A stretch of DNA of 5,147 bases from Thermoplasmatota archaeon. Its GTDB lineage: Archaea > Thermoplasmatota > E2 > DHVEG-1. The notes under the pieces are model-generated. The model saw only the letters and a program-made list of their open reading frames with translations. It was not told where the DNA came from and made no database searches. Location of the stretch: NCBI GenBank assembly GCA_018824925.1, contig JAHJFH010000035.1, forward strand, positions 1-5,147. The letters run 5' to 3'. Shown here in pieces: positions 1 to 5,147 of the stretch (position 1 is the stretch's first letter; each line of letters begins with the position of its first letter). A program made the translations under genes and the position numbers.

Positions 1-1164
1 ACATTTTGTGATAATCGTATGGAAGGTCTGCGCGAGTTCAAATTCAGTATGTTGTTCTAACCATCGTGTAAGGATGCCTTGCTGTGCATAGGTTAGTAGT
101 ATTTCTCCGGGGATGGCCCAGATTACTTGTTCAAAGGTTCGGATATTTTCTGCGGTCGTAATGATTTTACCAGTTTTATCGTGAAAGATTAATGGTTTGA
201 TTCCGAGATTATTATTGATATACTCCTGCAGTTCTGCCATATGGTTGGTATTAGTCTTGGAGAGATAGGTAATAGTGTCTTGTGTAGATGGTTTTTTGGT
301 TTTTGAAGTATTTATTATAATGAGTGTTGGGGGTAACGTGTTACTAGTATGTTGGTGTTCTTGTTGTTTGATTTTTTCTGTGATGGAAAGTCCGTCGATG
401 ATGAAGAGTAAACGATTTTGATAGCGGTCAATAAGAGTTTTAGCTTGTTTTTCGGTGGTAGCTAAAAGGATTTTTGGACGGCGTTTTTGGCGAAGGATTT
501 TCTGGGGTTGTGAAAGCTCGTCTAAAAGGAGGGTTTCAATATGCTGCCATATAGCATCATAGAGGAGTTGAAGATACGTCGAGTAATGTTGTATAGATGA
601 TTCTATTAGGAGGATATTACGGGTATTGAACTGTTGTGTTTCGCTCGATGCATTACATATATCTTCTACAAATGATACAATACTGAGAAATATTTTGCCA
701 TCGCCTTGCCAGGTGAATATCCAATTAAAGAGGGTTGCTTCTTTGAGTGCTTGGATGCGTTCGAGTTCAGGGGTATTATTTGCTAGAAAAATGAGTGGAA
801 TGTCTGAGTGTCTCGTTTTTAGCTCTGCTGCGAGGGTAAAAAGATCGGTATCTCGAGGTATGTTGAAAAGGACGATAAGGTCTGGGTGGTGTGTTGTTAT
901 ATATTCAAGTGCCTCTGTTCCCGAGTTGACTTGGATGATCTGAGGAATGTAGCTAGCGTCACGTTTGATATAGACCTGTTTGAAGAGTTCGCTCAGTCGT
1001 CCTTCTTCTTCTAATAGGAAATAGTCATAAGGAGTTGCGATGAGAAGTATATTTCTTATTTGTGTAAGAGACGGTGTTGAAGGAGGTAAACTATGTTCTT
1101 GTGGCGTATTTTGACCAGTAATTTGGTGTATTAGTGATTCAATATTTTTATCATGAAATTGCAT
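1..1164 (-). CDS. PEP synthase-like PEP/pyruvate-binding protein, N-terminal part (cut by window edge)
   Basis: The reading frame is open without a stop from an ATG at 1164 to the left edge, 388 codons. The protein resembles the N-terminal half of large PEP/pyruvate-binding proteins often annotated as phosphoenolpyruvate synthase. Residues 37-60 (NILLIATPYDYFLLEEEGRL) match the usual opening of that family. Residues about 37-170 and 182-290 look like two receiver-like modules. Residues about 320-385 fit the linker that precedes the ATP-grasp domain (IPGEILLTYA, then RWLEQHTEFELAQ). The first module has Phe-Asn where beta-3 of a true receiver carries the phosphorylated Asp (DLIVLFN, 95-101), so it is probably a pseudo-receiver. 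The catalytic PEP/pyruvate domains lie outside the window, so enzyme activity is inferred only. It follows the dehydrogenase gene by 28 bases on the same strand. No Shine-Dalgarno motif precedes the ATG; the start is the only ATG near the 5' end, though a GTG at the end of the dehydrogenase gene is in frame. Confidence 0.72.
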   Translation of the reverse strand, partial: MQFHDKNIESLIHQITGQNTPQEHSLPPSTPSLTQIRNILLIATPYDYFLLEEEGRLSELFKQVYIKRDASYIPQIIQVNSGTEALEYITTHHPDLIVLFNIPRDTDLFTLAAELKTRHSDIPLIFLANNTPELERIQALKEATLFNWIFTWQGDGKIFLSIVSFVEDICNASSETQQFNTRNILLIESSIQHYSTYLQLLYDAIWQHIETLLLDELSQPQKILRQKRRPKILLATTEKQAKTLIDRYQNRLLFIIDGLSITEKIKQQEHQHTSNTLPPTLIIINTSKTKKPSTQDTITYLSKTNTNHMAELQEYINNNLGIKPLIFHDKTGKIITTAENIRTFEQVIWAIPGEILLTYAQQGILTRWLEQHTEFELAQTFHTIITKC

Positions 1165-1187
1165 TGTATAGTGGCAATAGTTGATAG

Positions 1188-1197
1188 TATTTTTATA
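1188..1197 (-). promoter_or_regulatory. Possible TATA box for the PEP synthase-like gene
   Basis: The minus strand reads TATAAAAATA across the dehydrogenase stop codon. Its centre is about 28 bases before the ATG at 1164, which is roughly where an archaeal TATA box would start a leaderless mRNA. The gene also lacks a Shine-Dalgarno motif, which fits. The sequence could equally be an AT-rich gene end with no promoter function, with the gene read through from gdhA. Confidence 0.3.
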
Positions 1198-2479
1198 CCC
1201 ATCCACGTGCTTTACAGGACTCTGCAACGCGTGAGATTGCTATCATATATGCCGCATCTCGCATGCTGATGTTTCGTTTTTTTGAGAGATTGAGCACATC
1301 ATGAAATGATTTGGTCATTCGATCGTCTAATTCACCAAGAACCCGGTTTTTATCCCAGTAATAGTTCATGTTGGACTGGACTTGTTCGAAGTAGCTACAA
1401 ACCACCCCACCAGCGTTTGCGAGAAAATCTGGAATGGTTAGTATTTTTTGGTTATTGATGTGTTCATCTGCTTCGGGGGTAGTTGGTCCATTGGCGCCCT
1501 CTATGATGATTTTTACTGTTTTTTGGATTTTCTTGATCGTCGTGGCAGTGAGTTGGTTTTCTAGGGCTGCTGGTATAAGAATATCGACTGGTGCAGAAAG
1601 CCAGTTATCACCCGGGAGGCTTTCATAGCCAAGTGAGGTAGCTTTTTGTTTGTTGATACCACCAAATCGGTCGCTGATACTGCGCAGTTCGTCGAGATTG
1701 ACACCTTCTGATTTTTTGTAGGCATAGGATTGTTTATCTTTTTGGTCCCAGCAGGAAACGATCGTTGTTATTCCGCCATATTCTTGATAGAGTTCTATTG
1801 CGTATTGGGCGACATTTCCGAATCCTTGTACTGCTGCAGTGGTTTTTTTGATGTCCATACCTAGATCAAGGAGGGCTTCCCGAAGGCAGAAAATAACGCC
1901 ATAACCGGTTGCTTCGGTTCGTCCAAGTGAGCCACCGAAACCTACTGGTTTTCCGGTGATCATACCAGGGTATCGTCCGCCGGTGATTTTTTCATATTCA
2001 TCCATTATCCAGAGCATGTGTTGACCACTGGTCATGACATCGGGTGCGGGTACATCGCGGAAGGGGCCGATATCACGGCATATTTGTTGGACCCAGCCGC
2101 GGCAGAGGAGTTCTTGTTCTCGTTGGCTGAGATCATGTGGGTCACAAATGGCGCCACCTTTTCCGCCTCCAAGGGGGAGGTCAAGGACGGCACATTTCCA
2201 GGTCATCCACATGGAGAGTGCTCGGACGGTATCTGCGGTTTCTTGGGGATGAAATCGAATGCCGCCTTTGCATGGACCGCGTGCATCGTTATGTTGTATT
2301 CTAAATCCTCGGAAGACTTTTACTTTTCCATCATCCATGCGGACAGGTATAAGAAAATGATATTCACGTAGGGGTTGTCGTAGGAGTTCTTTTGTGGCTT
2401 GGTCAAGATCGAGTTGTTGGGCGACTTTGTCGAATTGATCTTGGGCCATTTTATAGGCGTTGAAGCCCGTTTCTGTCAT
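1193..2479 (-). CDS. gdhA: Glutamate dehydrogenase (Glu/Leu/Phe/Val dehydrogenase family)
   Basis: This cytoplasmic enzyme should interconvert glutamate and 2-oxoglutarate plus ammonium using NAD(P)H, linking nitrogen assimilation to the TCA intermediates. Counting from the first possible ATG at 2506, the family marks are: substrate-binding Lys80 in KGGIRFHP, Lys104, catalytic Lys116 in PLGGGKGG, the catalytic Asp156 in PAPDV, GRTEATGYG at 195-203, the Rossmann loop GFGNVA at 228-233, EGANGPTTPEAD at 337-347, and PDFLANAGGVVCSYFEQVQ at 359-377. The length (428 or 437 residues) is normal and nothing is broken. I prefer the ATG at 2479 (protein MTETGFNAYK) because GGAGG lies 8 bases before it; the ATG at 2506 has no such motif and adds nine residues not typical of the family. 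It probably heads an operon with the PEP synthase-like gene. Coenzyme preference cannot be read with confidence, and a branched-chain or aromatic amino acid as substrate is less likely but not excluded. Confidence 0.95.
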   Translation of the reverse strand: MTETGFNAYKMAQDQFDKVAQQLDLDQATKELLRQPLREYHFLIPVRMDDGKVKVFRGFRIQHNDARGPCKGGIRFHPQETADTVRALSMWMTWKCAVLDLPLGGGKGGAICDPHDLSQREQELLCRGWVQQICRDIGPFRDVPAPDVMTSGQHMLWIMDEYEKITGGRYPGMITGKPVGFGGSLGRTEATGYGVIFCLREALLDLGMDIKKTTAAVQGFGNVAQYAIELYQEYGGITTIVSCWDQKDKQSYAYKKSEGVNLDELRSISDRFGGINKQKATSLGYESLPGDNWLSAPVDILIPAALENQLTATTIKKIQKTVKIIIEGANGPTTPEADEHINNQKILTIPDFLANAGGVVCSYFEQVQSNMNYYWDKNRVLGELDDRMTKSFHDVLNLSKKRNISMRDAAYMIAISRVAESCKARGWV

Positions 2480-2487
2480 GGGGGTAG

Positions 2488-2492
2488 CCTCC
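2488..2492 (-). promoter_or_regulatory. Shine-Dalgarno site that decides the gdhA start
   Basis: The minus strand reads GGAGG, 8 bases before the ATG at 2479. This lies inside the longer reading frame that would begin at 2506, and it favours the internal ATG as the true start. The predicted leader from the promoter below would then be about 55 bases. Confidence 0.6.
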
Positions 2493-2554
2493 ATGCCGAG
2501 ATTCATATTTTGTTTATTAATCTATGGGTCAAATAATCTTGTTTTAAATAGAGA

Positions 2555-2573
2555 TATTTATAAATTTTTGCGG
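2555..2573 (-). promoter_or_regulatory. Archaeal BRE/TATA promoter of gdhA
   Basis: On the minus strand a TATA box TTTATAAATA (2564-2555) is directly preceded by an A-rich element CCGCAAAAA (2573-2565), the position of the TFB recognition element. Transcription should begin about 25 bases downstream of the TATA centre, near 2533-2536. That leaves a leader of about 28 bases to the ATG at 2506, or about 55 bases to the preferred ATG at 2479. The match to the archaeal consensus is the strongest in the window. Confidence 0.7.
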
Positions 2574-2601
2574 TGGTTATGATTTTCTATTTTTGGTAGT
2601 G

Positions 2602-2618
2602 TTTTTTTTAAAAAAAAA
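2602..2618 (-). terminator. Probable oligo-T terminator of the HTH regulator gene
   Basis: The minus strand reads nine T then eight A about 120 bases past the regulator stop codon. Archaeal RNA polymerase terminates at runs of T in the coding strand without needing a stable hairpin, so the T9 run could end the regulator transcript before gdhA. The tract is nearly self-complementary and also presents T8 on the plus strand, so it could stop transcripts from either side. It lies about 30 bases upstream of the gdhA TATA box. Confidence 0.45.
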
Positions 2619-2737
2619 TGGTTGAGTATAGTGTAGCGAGATTCTGATATGGAGTTTTAATCTCTTAAAATTATATCCACATCGTGATTCGGACATAGAA
2701 TCTTTATGTTTGTTTTAGAGTATCGGTGTTTATATGA

Positions 2738-3388
2738 TTAATATCCGGTTAATATATTTGAAATAAGACGAATTTCTGCTTTTCGTAGATGCTGTACAAC
2801 AGTAGGTTTACTTAGACCAACTTTTTCAGAGAGTTGTTGACTATTTATTTTTCTTGGATACTTGTAATAACCATTCTTTTTTGCAGCAATTAAAATTTCT
2901 TTTTGTTTTTCAGTTAGACATGAAAGAATTGTTTGTTCATTAAACGCCGCTTTTGAAAAACTAATACTTTTTATTTCACCAAGATTTTTAATTACTTCTA
3001 ATATTTTTTTCAGATTTTCTTCGTTTCCTATTACACTTATAACCGTTTTATCTTTAGTAAAAAGTGAGGGTGTATCCCATATGATATCTAGATTAAATTT
3101 TTTAGCAAGATTAGTAAATTTCTTTAAATAGGTTACTTTGGAAAAAACAATATACCTATTTCCTTCTTTTTTTAATACCGCGAGCATGTCCATATATTCT
3201 GGGAAATCCAGATCCTCAATAGTGTAGCCCTCTTTCATATTTAGAGCTGCGATTCCCATTTTTACGCCTTGTTCAAAATCTATTTTTATTAATTCAATAA
3301 GCTCTATTGATTCAGTTTTATCGAGTAAAAAATTCAACATTTCTAAAAATTCTTCTTTCACTTTCAGTTCAATTGTTAATCTTCGCAT
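2738..3388 (-). CDS. HTH_10 (Bat-type) helix-turn-helix transcriptional regulator
   Basis: A 216-residue DNA-binding protein. The C-terminal region, about residues 158-212, matches the archaeal Bat/HTH_10 pattern: LTEKQKEIL opens it, GYYKYPRK follows, and QLSEKVGLSKPTVVQHLRKA (185-204) forms the helix-turn-helix with its recognition helix. Residues 1-155 form an alpha/beta sensor-like region I do not recognise beyond its frequent pairing with HTH_10; it has no transmembrane segment and no cysteine cluster (its one Cys, at 157, sits at the edge of the HTH region), so the ligand is unknown. The gene is divergent from the exporter ATPase, a usual arrangement for a local regulator, so I infer that it controls that exporter and perhaps itself. 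No Shine-Dalgarno motif precedes the ATG, but a TATA box about 25 bases upstream predicts a leaderless message, which supports this start. The gene is strikingly AT-rich compared with gdhA. Confidence 0.88.
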   Translation of the reverse strand: MRRLTIELKVKEEFLEMLNFLLDKTESIELIELIKIDFEQGVKMGIAALNMKEGYTIEDLDFPEYMDMLAVLKKEGNRYIVFSKVTYLKKFTNLAKKFNLDIIWDTPSLFTKDKTVISVIGNEENLKKILEVIKNLGEIKSISFSKAAFNEQTILSCLTEKQKEILIAAKKNGYYKYPRKINSQQLSEKVGLSKPTVVQHLRKAEIRLISNILTGY

Positions 3389-3408
3389 ATTTGAAGAATG
3401 AATGAAGT

Positions 3409-3418
3409 AATATATAAA
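3409..3418 (-). promoter_or_regulatory. TATA box of the HTH regulator gene (leaderless)
   Basis: The minus strand reads TTTATATATT, centred about 25 bases before the ATG at 3388. Transcription would therefore start at or within a few bases of the start codon, which agrees with the missing Shine-Dalgarno motif. The element is nearly symmetric (TATATAAA on the plus strand), so some use in the other direction cannot be excluded. Confidence 0.55.
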
Positions 3419-3422
3419 CTAT

Positions 3423-3470
3423 CATACATGTATTGCACAAATCAAATATATCAACGAATAGCATATATGT
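3423..3470. promoter_or_regulatory. Candidate operator: two related dyads between the divergent genes
   Basis: ATACATGTAT at 3424-3433 is a perfect 10-bp palindrome. CATATATG at 3462-3469 is a second, 8-bp palindrome. The two share the direct motif CATAYATGT (3423-3431 and 3462-3470; 8 of 9 bases equal), 39 bases apart. The first lies just upstream of the regulator's TATA box, the second just before the exporter's ribosome-binding site, so a regulator binding both could affect both genes. This is inference; short AT-rich palindromes also arise by chance. Confidence 0.35.
3443..3452 (+). promoter_or_regulatory. Weak TATA-like element for the exporter operon
   Basis: CAAATATATC lies between the two dyads. 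A start about 25 bases downstream would fall near 3472-3475, leaving about 20 bases of leader with the GGTGA site before the ATG at 3493. The match is weak, and the near-symmetric TATATAAA at 3411-3418 is an alternative with a leader of about 53 bases. Confidence 0.25.
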
Positions 3471-3480
3471 CCAAATGAAA

Positions 3481-3485
3481 GGTGA
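3481..3485 (+). promoter_or_regulatory. Shine-Dalgarno site that decides the ABC ATPase start
   Basis: GGTGA is followed by seven A and then the ATG at 3493. This motif and spacing are typical of archaeal leadered genes. It favours 3493 over the in-frame TTG at 3433 and ATG at 3475, which lack such a motif. Confidence 0.7.
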
Positions 3486-3492
3486 AAAAAAA

Positions 3493-4524
3493 ATGGGAGA
3501 TACGGATAGTATCACAAGGAAAGTTGCGTGTCCTCATTGTAAGAACGTAATTACCGTTCATGGCACAGCAGGGGAAACAATAGAAATTACATGCCCACAA
3601 TGTAGTACAACAGGTATATTTCCATTTCCGAAAGAAAAACCGGTGTATGCACCAACAGATGGATCTATTGCAATCGCAGTGAATAACCTAGAATTCTCCT
3701 ACCCAAAATCTGGGAAAAAAGCAATTAATGGTGTTTCATTTGAAATTAAAAATGGAGAAATCTTTGGTTTTCTTGGGCCAAATGGGGCAGGAAAAACGAC
3801 TACACAAAAAATCATCATTGGGCTGTTAAAACAATACATGGGAACGGTCGAGTTATTAGGAAAAAACCTAAAACACTGGAAAACAGATATCTACAATAGA
3901 ATTGGCGTAGGTTTTGAACTACCAAATCATTATCAAAAACTCACTGCTCTTGAAAATCTTGAACTTTTTTCCTCATTTTATCGTGCTAAAACAATTCCCC
4001 CGATGCAGCTGTTAAAAATGGTTGAACTTGAAAAAGATGCAGACCAGCGTGTAGCAACGTTTTCTAAAGGAATGCGGTCAAAACTTAATTTTGCACGATC
4101 TTTGATAAATGATCCTGAAGTTTTGTTTCTTGATGAACCAACAACGGGTCTTGATCCTGTAAGTTCACGGTTAATCAAAGATATTATCATTCAGAAAAAG
4201 AAAGAAGGAAAAGCAATTTTTCTAACAACTCATAATATGACTGATGCTGATGAACTCTGTGATCGTGTTGGATTCATTGTTGATGGAAAACTTACTCTTA
4301 TTGAAAGCCCAAAAGAGTTAAAAATACGGCATGGAAAAAAAATTGTGAAGGTGGAGTATCTTAAAAATGGTGAACTTCTCAGCCAGGAGTTTGATTTAAA
4401 CAATCTGGCCGATAATTCCAGTTTTTTGAATCTTTTAAGGACGGGAACGGTCCAGACAATCCATACAGCCGAGGCTACTCTTGATGAGATTTTTATTAAA
4501 GCAACAGGTAGGCAGTTGAAATGA
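3493..4524 (+). CDS. Zinc-ribbon ABC exporter ATPase (ABC-2 type)
   Basis: A 343-residue cytoplasmic ATPase that should power the membrane permease encoded next to it. Residues 13-37 form a four-cysteine zinc ribbon (CPHC at 13-16, CPQC at 34-37). A linker then leads to the ABC domain, about 60-275. Walker A is GPNGAGKT (95-102), the signature is FSKGM (190-194) in place of LSGGQ, Walker B is LFLDE with Asp214 and Glu215, the D-loop is GLDP (219-222), and the switch His is His247. The Q-loop position holds Glu142 (GFELPNHY), not Gln. Residues 280-343 form the extra C-terminal region common in ABC-2 exporters. From memory, the FELPNHY segment resembles ATPases annotated as fluoroquinolone exporters. 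The stop overlaps the permease start as ATGA, implying coupled translation. The start is set by the GGTGA site; the frame could be extended to a TTG at 3433. The transported substrate is unknown. The zinc ribbon is unusual for this family. Confidence 0.92.
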   Translation: MGDTDSITRKVACPHCKNVITVHGTAGETIEITCPQCSTTGIFPFPKEKPVYAPTDGSIAIAVNNLEFSYPKSGKKAINGVSFEIKNGEIFGFLGPNGAGKTTTQKIIIGLLKQYMGTVELLGKNLKHWKTDIYNRIGVGFELPNHYQKLTALENLELFSSFYRAKTIPPMQLLKMVELEKDADQRVATFSKGMRSKLNFARSLINDPEVLFLDEPTTGLDPVSSRLIKDIIIQKKKEGKAIFLTTHNMTDADELCDRVGFIVDGKLTLIESPKELKIRHGKKIVKVEYLKNGELLSQEFDLNNLADNSSFLNLLRTGTVQTIHTAEATLDEIFIKATGRQLK

Positions 4525-5147
4525 GTAATCTTAAACATATGCTTCGATGGGAGTTCATCCTTTTATCAAGATATAAGATTATTCATATTTCGATACTCAG
4601 TGTAATTCTTTATTTTCTCACTACACAAGCAGTAGAATCTTTGAAGAATCAGACCCAAGTTCATTCAGTGCTATTATTTTTTGATCCTGCACTTATTGGT
4701 ATCATGTTTGTTGGTGCATTAGTTTTATTTGAAAAATCTGAAAATGTGCTTCAGGCATTGGTAATAACACCAATGAAAATAGATGATTATCTTTTATCAA
4801 AAATGATATCACTTACTATTCTGTCAATACTATCTGCTACTTTATTTATGAGTCTGATGATAATTTTTAATGATGTTTCTTTTAATTTATTCTATTTAGT
4901 TGTCGGTATAATTCTTACATCTGTTATGTTGATCCTACTTGGTTTCATTATTGTATCCCGTGTTGACAGTATCAATGGATATTTACTTGGGATGATGATT
5001 GGCTTTATCGGGCTTACTTTTCCACCAATTCTTCAATTATTTGGAATCCTTGAAAACCCGATATTTTATATATGGCCGACCCAAGCATCATTTATTTTAT
5101 TTGATGGAGTGTTTCATGCAGCAGCTCTTGAATCCTGGGAGATTATC
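4521..5147 (+). CDS. ABC-2 type exporter permease, N-terminal part (cut by window edge)
   Basis: The frame is open for 209 codons from the ATG at 4521 to the right edge. The protein is an integral membrane subunit: a short cytoplasmic start (MSNLKHMLRWEF), then hydrophobic segments at about residues 19-35, 50-70, 95-117, 122-145 and 153-175, with a further one starting near 181. Landmarks are FFDPALIG (53-60), ALVLFEKSEN (66-75) and VITPMKIDDYLLSK (81-94), which resemble permeases annotated as fluoroquinolone exporter subunits; a full protein of about 230-250 residues would be expected, so little is probably missing. The start codon overlaps the ATPase stop (ATGA), and a weak GGTAGG lies 8 bases before it, so the two subunits are likely made in step. 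The real cargo could be a drug, lipid or peptide; sequence alone does not say. A second permease gene may follow outside the window. Confidence 0.85.
   Translation, partial: MSNLKHMLRWEFILLSRYKIIHISILSVILYFLTTQAVESLKNQTQVHSVLLFFDPALIGIMFVGALVLFEKSENVLQALVITPMKIDDYLLSKMISLTILSILSATLFMSLMIIFNDVSFNLFYLVVGIILTSVMLILLGFIIVSRVDSINGYLLGMMIGFIGLTFPPILQLFGILENPIFYIWPTQASFILFDGVFHAAALESWEII

Larger units (their letters stand above)
2507..2737. other. Gene-free stretch between gdhA and the HTH regulator gene
   Basis: I see no convincing gene in this very AT-rich interval. It holds the gdhA promoter (2555-2573), an adjoining T8/A9 tract (2602-2618), a weak AT-only hairpin (TTTTAA at 2655-2660 and TTAAAA at 2665-2670 around a TCTC loop), and a spaced inverted repeat (AGATTCT at 2639-2645 and AGAATCT at 2697-2703). 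The last two may be chance in such AT-rich DNA. Confidence 0.6.

Noticed and set aside
626..943. Plus-strand open frame of 105 codons
   Set aside because: It lies wholly inside the PEP synthase-like gene on the other strand, its product is serine- and arginine-rich with no family resemblance, and the minus-strand frame has clear homology features.
1434..1628. Plus-strand open frame of 64 codons
   Set aside because: It is antisense to conserved gdhA sequence (the region of EGANGPTTPEAD), and its hydrophobic look follows from the codons of the opposite strand.
2018..2371. Two overlapping plus-strand open frames of 117 and 72 codons
   Set aside because: Both are antisense to the catalytic core of gdhA, including PLGGGKGG and PAPDV; long antisense frames are common in the GC-rich part of a gene.
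2639..2703. Inverted repeat AGATTCT/AGAATCT and the small hairpin within it, as a possible small RNA or riboswitch
   Set aside because: The arms are 7 bases with a 51-base loop, the inner stem is six A-T pairs only, and no recognised RNA motif is present; chance is likely in DNA this rich in A and T.
3433..3492. Twenty-codon N-terminal extension of the ABC ATPase from a TTG
   Set aside because: It has no ribosome-binding motif, it overlaps the dyads in the control region, and a good GGTGA site precedes the ATG at 3493.
3978..4538. Two minus-strand open frames of 70 and 102 codons
   Set aside because: They are antisense to the ABC ATPase signature, Walker B and C-terminal region and show no features of their own.

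Overview
The window most likely comes from an archaeon. The signs are: BRE/TATA-type promoter elements (a clear one 5' of the glutamate dehydrogenase gene), a C-terminal helix-turn-helix of the archaeal Bat/HTH_10 type, at least one gene whose TATA box sits where a leaderless mRNA would start, and Shine-Dalgarno motifs of the GGTGA/GGAGG kind at other genes. The mix of families would fit an uncultured euryarchaeal or Thermoplasmatota-like lineage, but that placement is an inference from memory of the families and not a search result.

Layout. On the minus strand, positions 1-2479 hold a two-gene metabolic block. A complete Glu/Leu/Phe/Val-type dehydrogenase (gdhA-like, 1193-2479) is followed 28 bases later by the N-terminal 388 codons of a large PEP/pyruvate-binding (PEP synthase-like) protein, which runs off the left edge. 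The first half of that protein, seen here, consists of degenerate receiver-like modules; its catalytic part lies outside the window. A gene-free stretch (2507-2737) carries the dehydrogenase promoter and an A/T tract that probably terminates the gene upstream of it.

Positions 2738-5147 hold a divergent regulator/transporter unit. A 216-residue HTH_10 regulator reads leftwards from 3388. An ABC ATPase with an N-terminal four-cysteine zinc ribbon (start preferred at 3493) reads rightwards, and overlaps by four bases an ABC-2 type membrane permease that is cut by the right edge. The shared 104-base control region contains a perfect 10-bp palindrome and a second related dyad, which are candidate operators. 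The ATPase and permease resemble the drug-export ABC-2 systems annotated as fluoroquinolone exporters; the substrate here is unknown. The regulator probably controls the exporter.

The two halves differ sharply in base composition: the regulator/transporter unit is very AT-rich and parts of gdhA are GC-rich. This suggests different histories. I see no RNA gene, CRISPR array, insertion sequence or attachment site. The most unusual item is the zinc ribbon fused to an ABC exporter ATPase; the rest is made of recognisable families.
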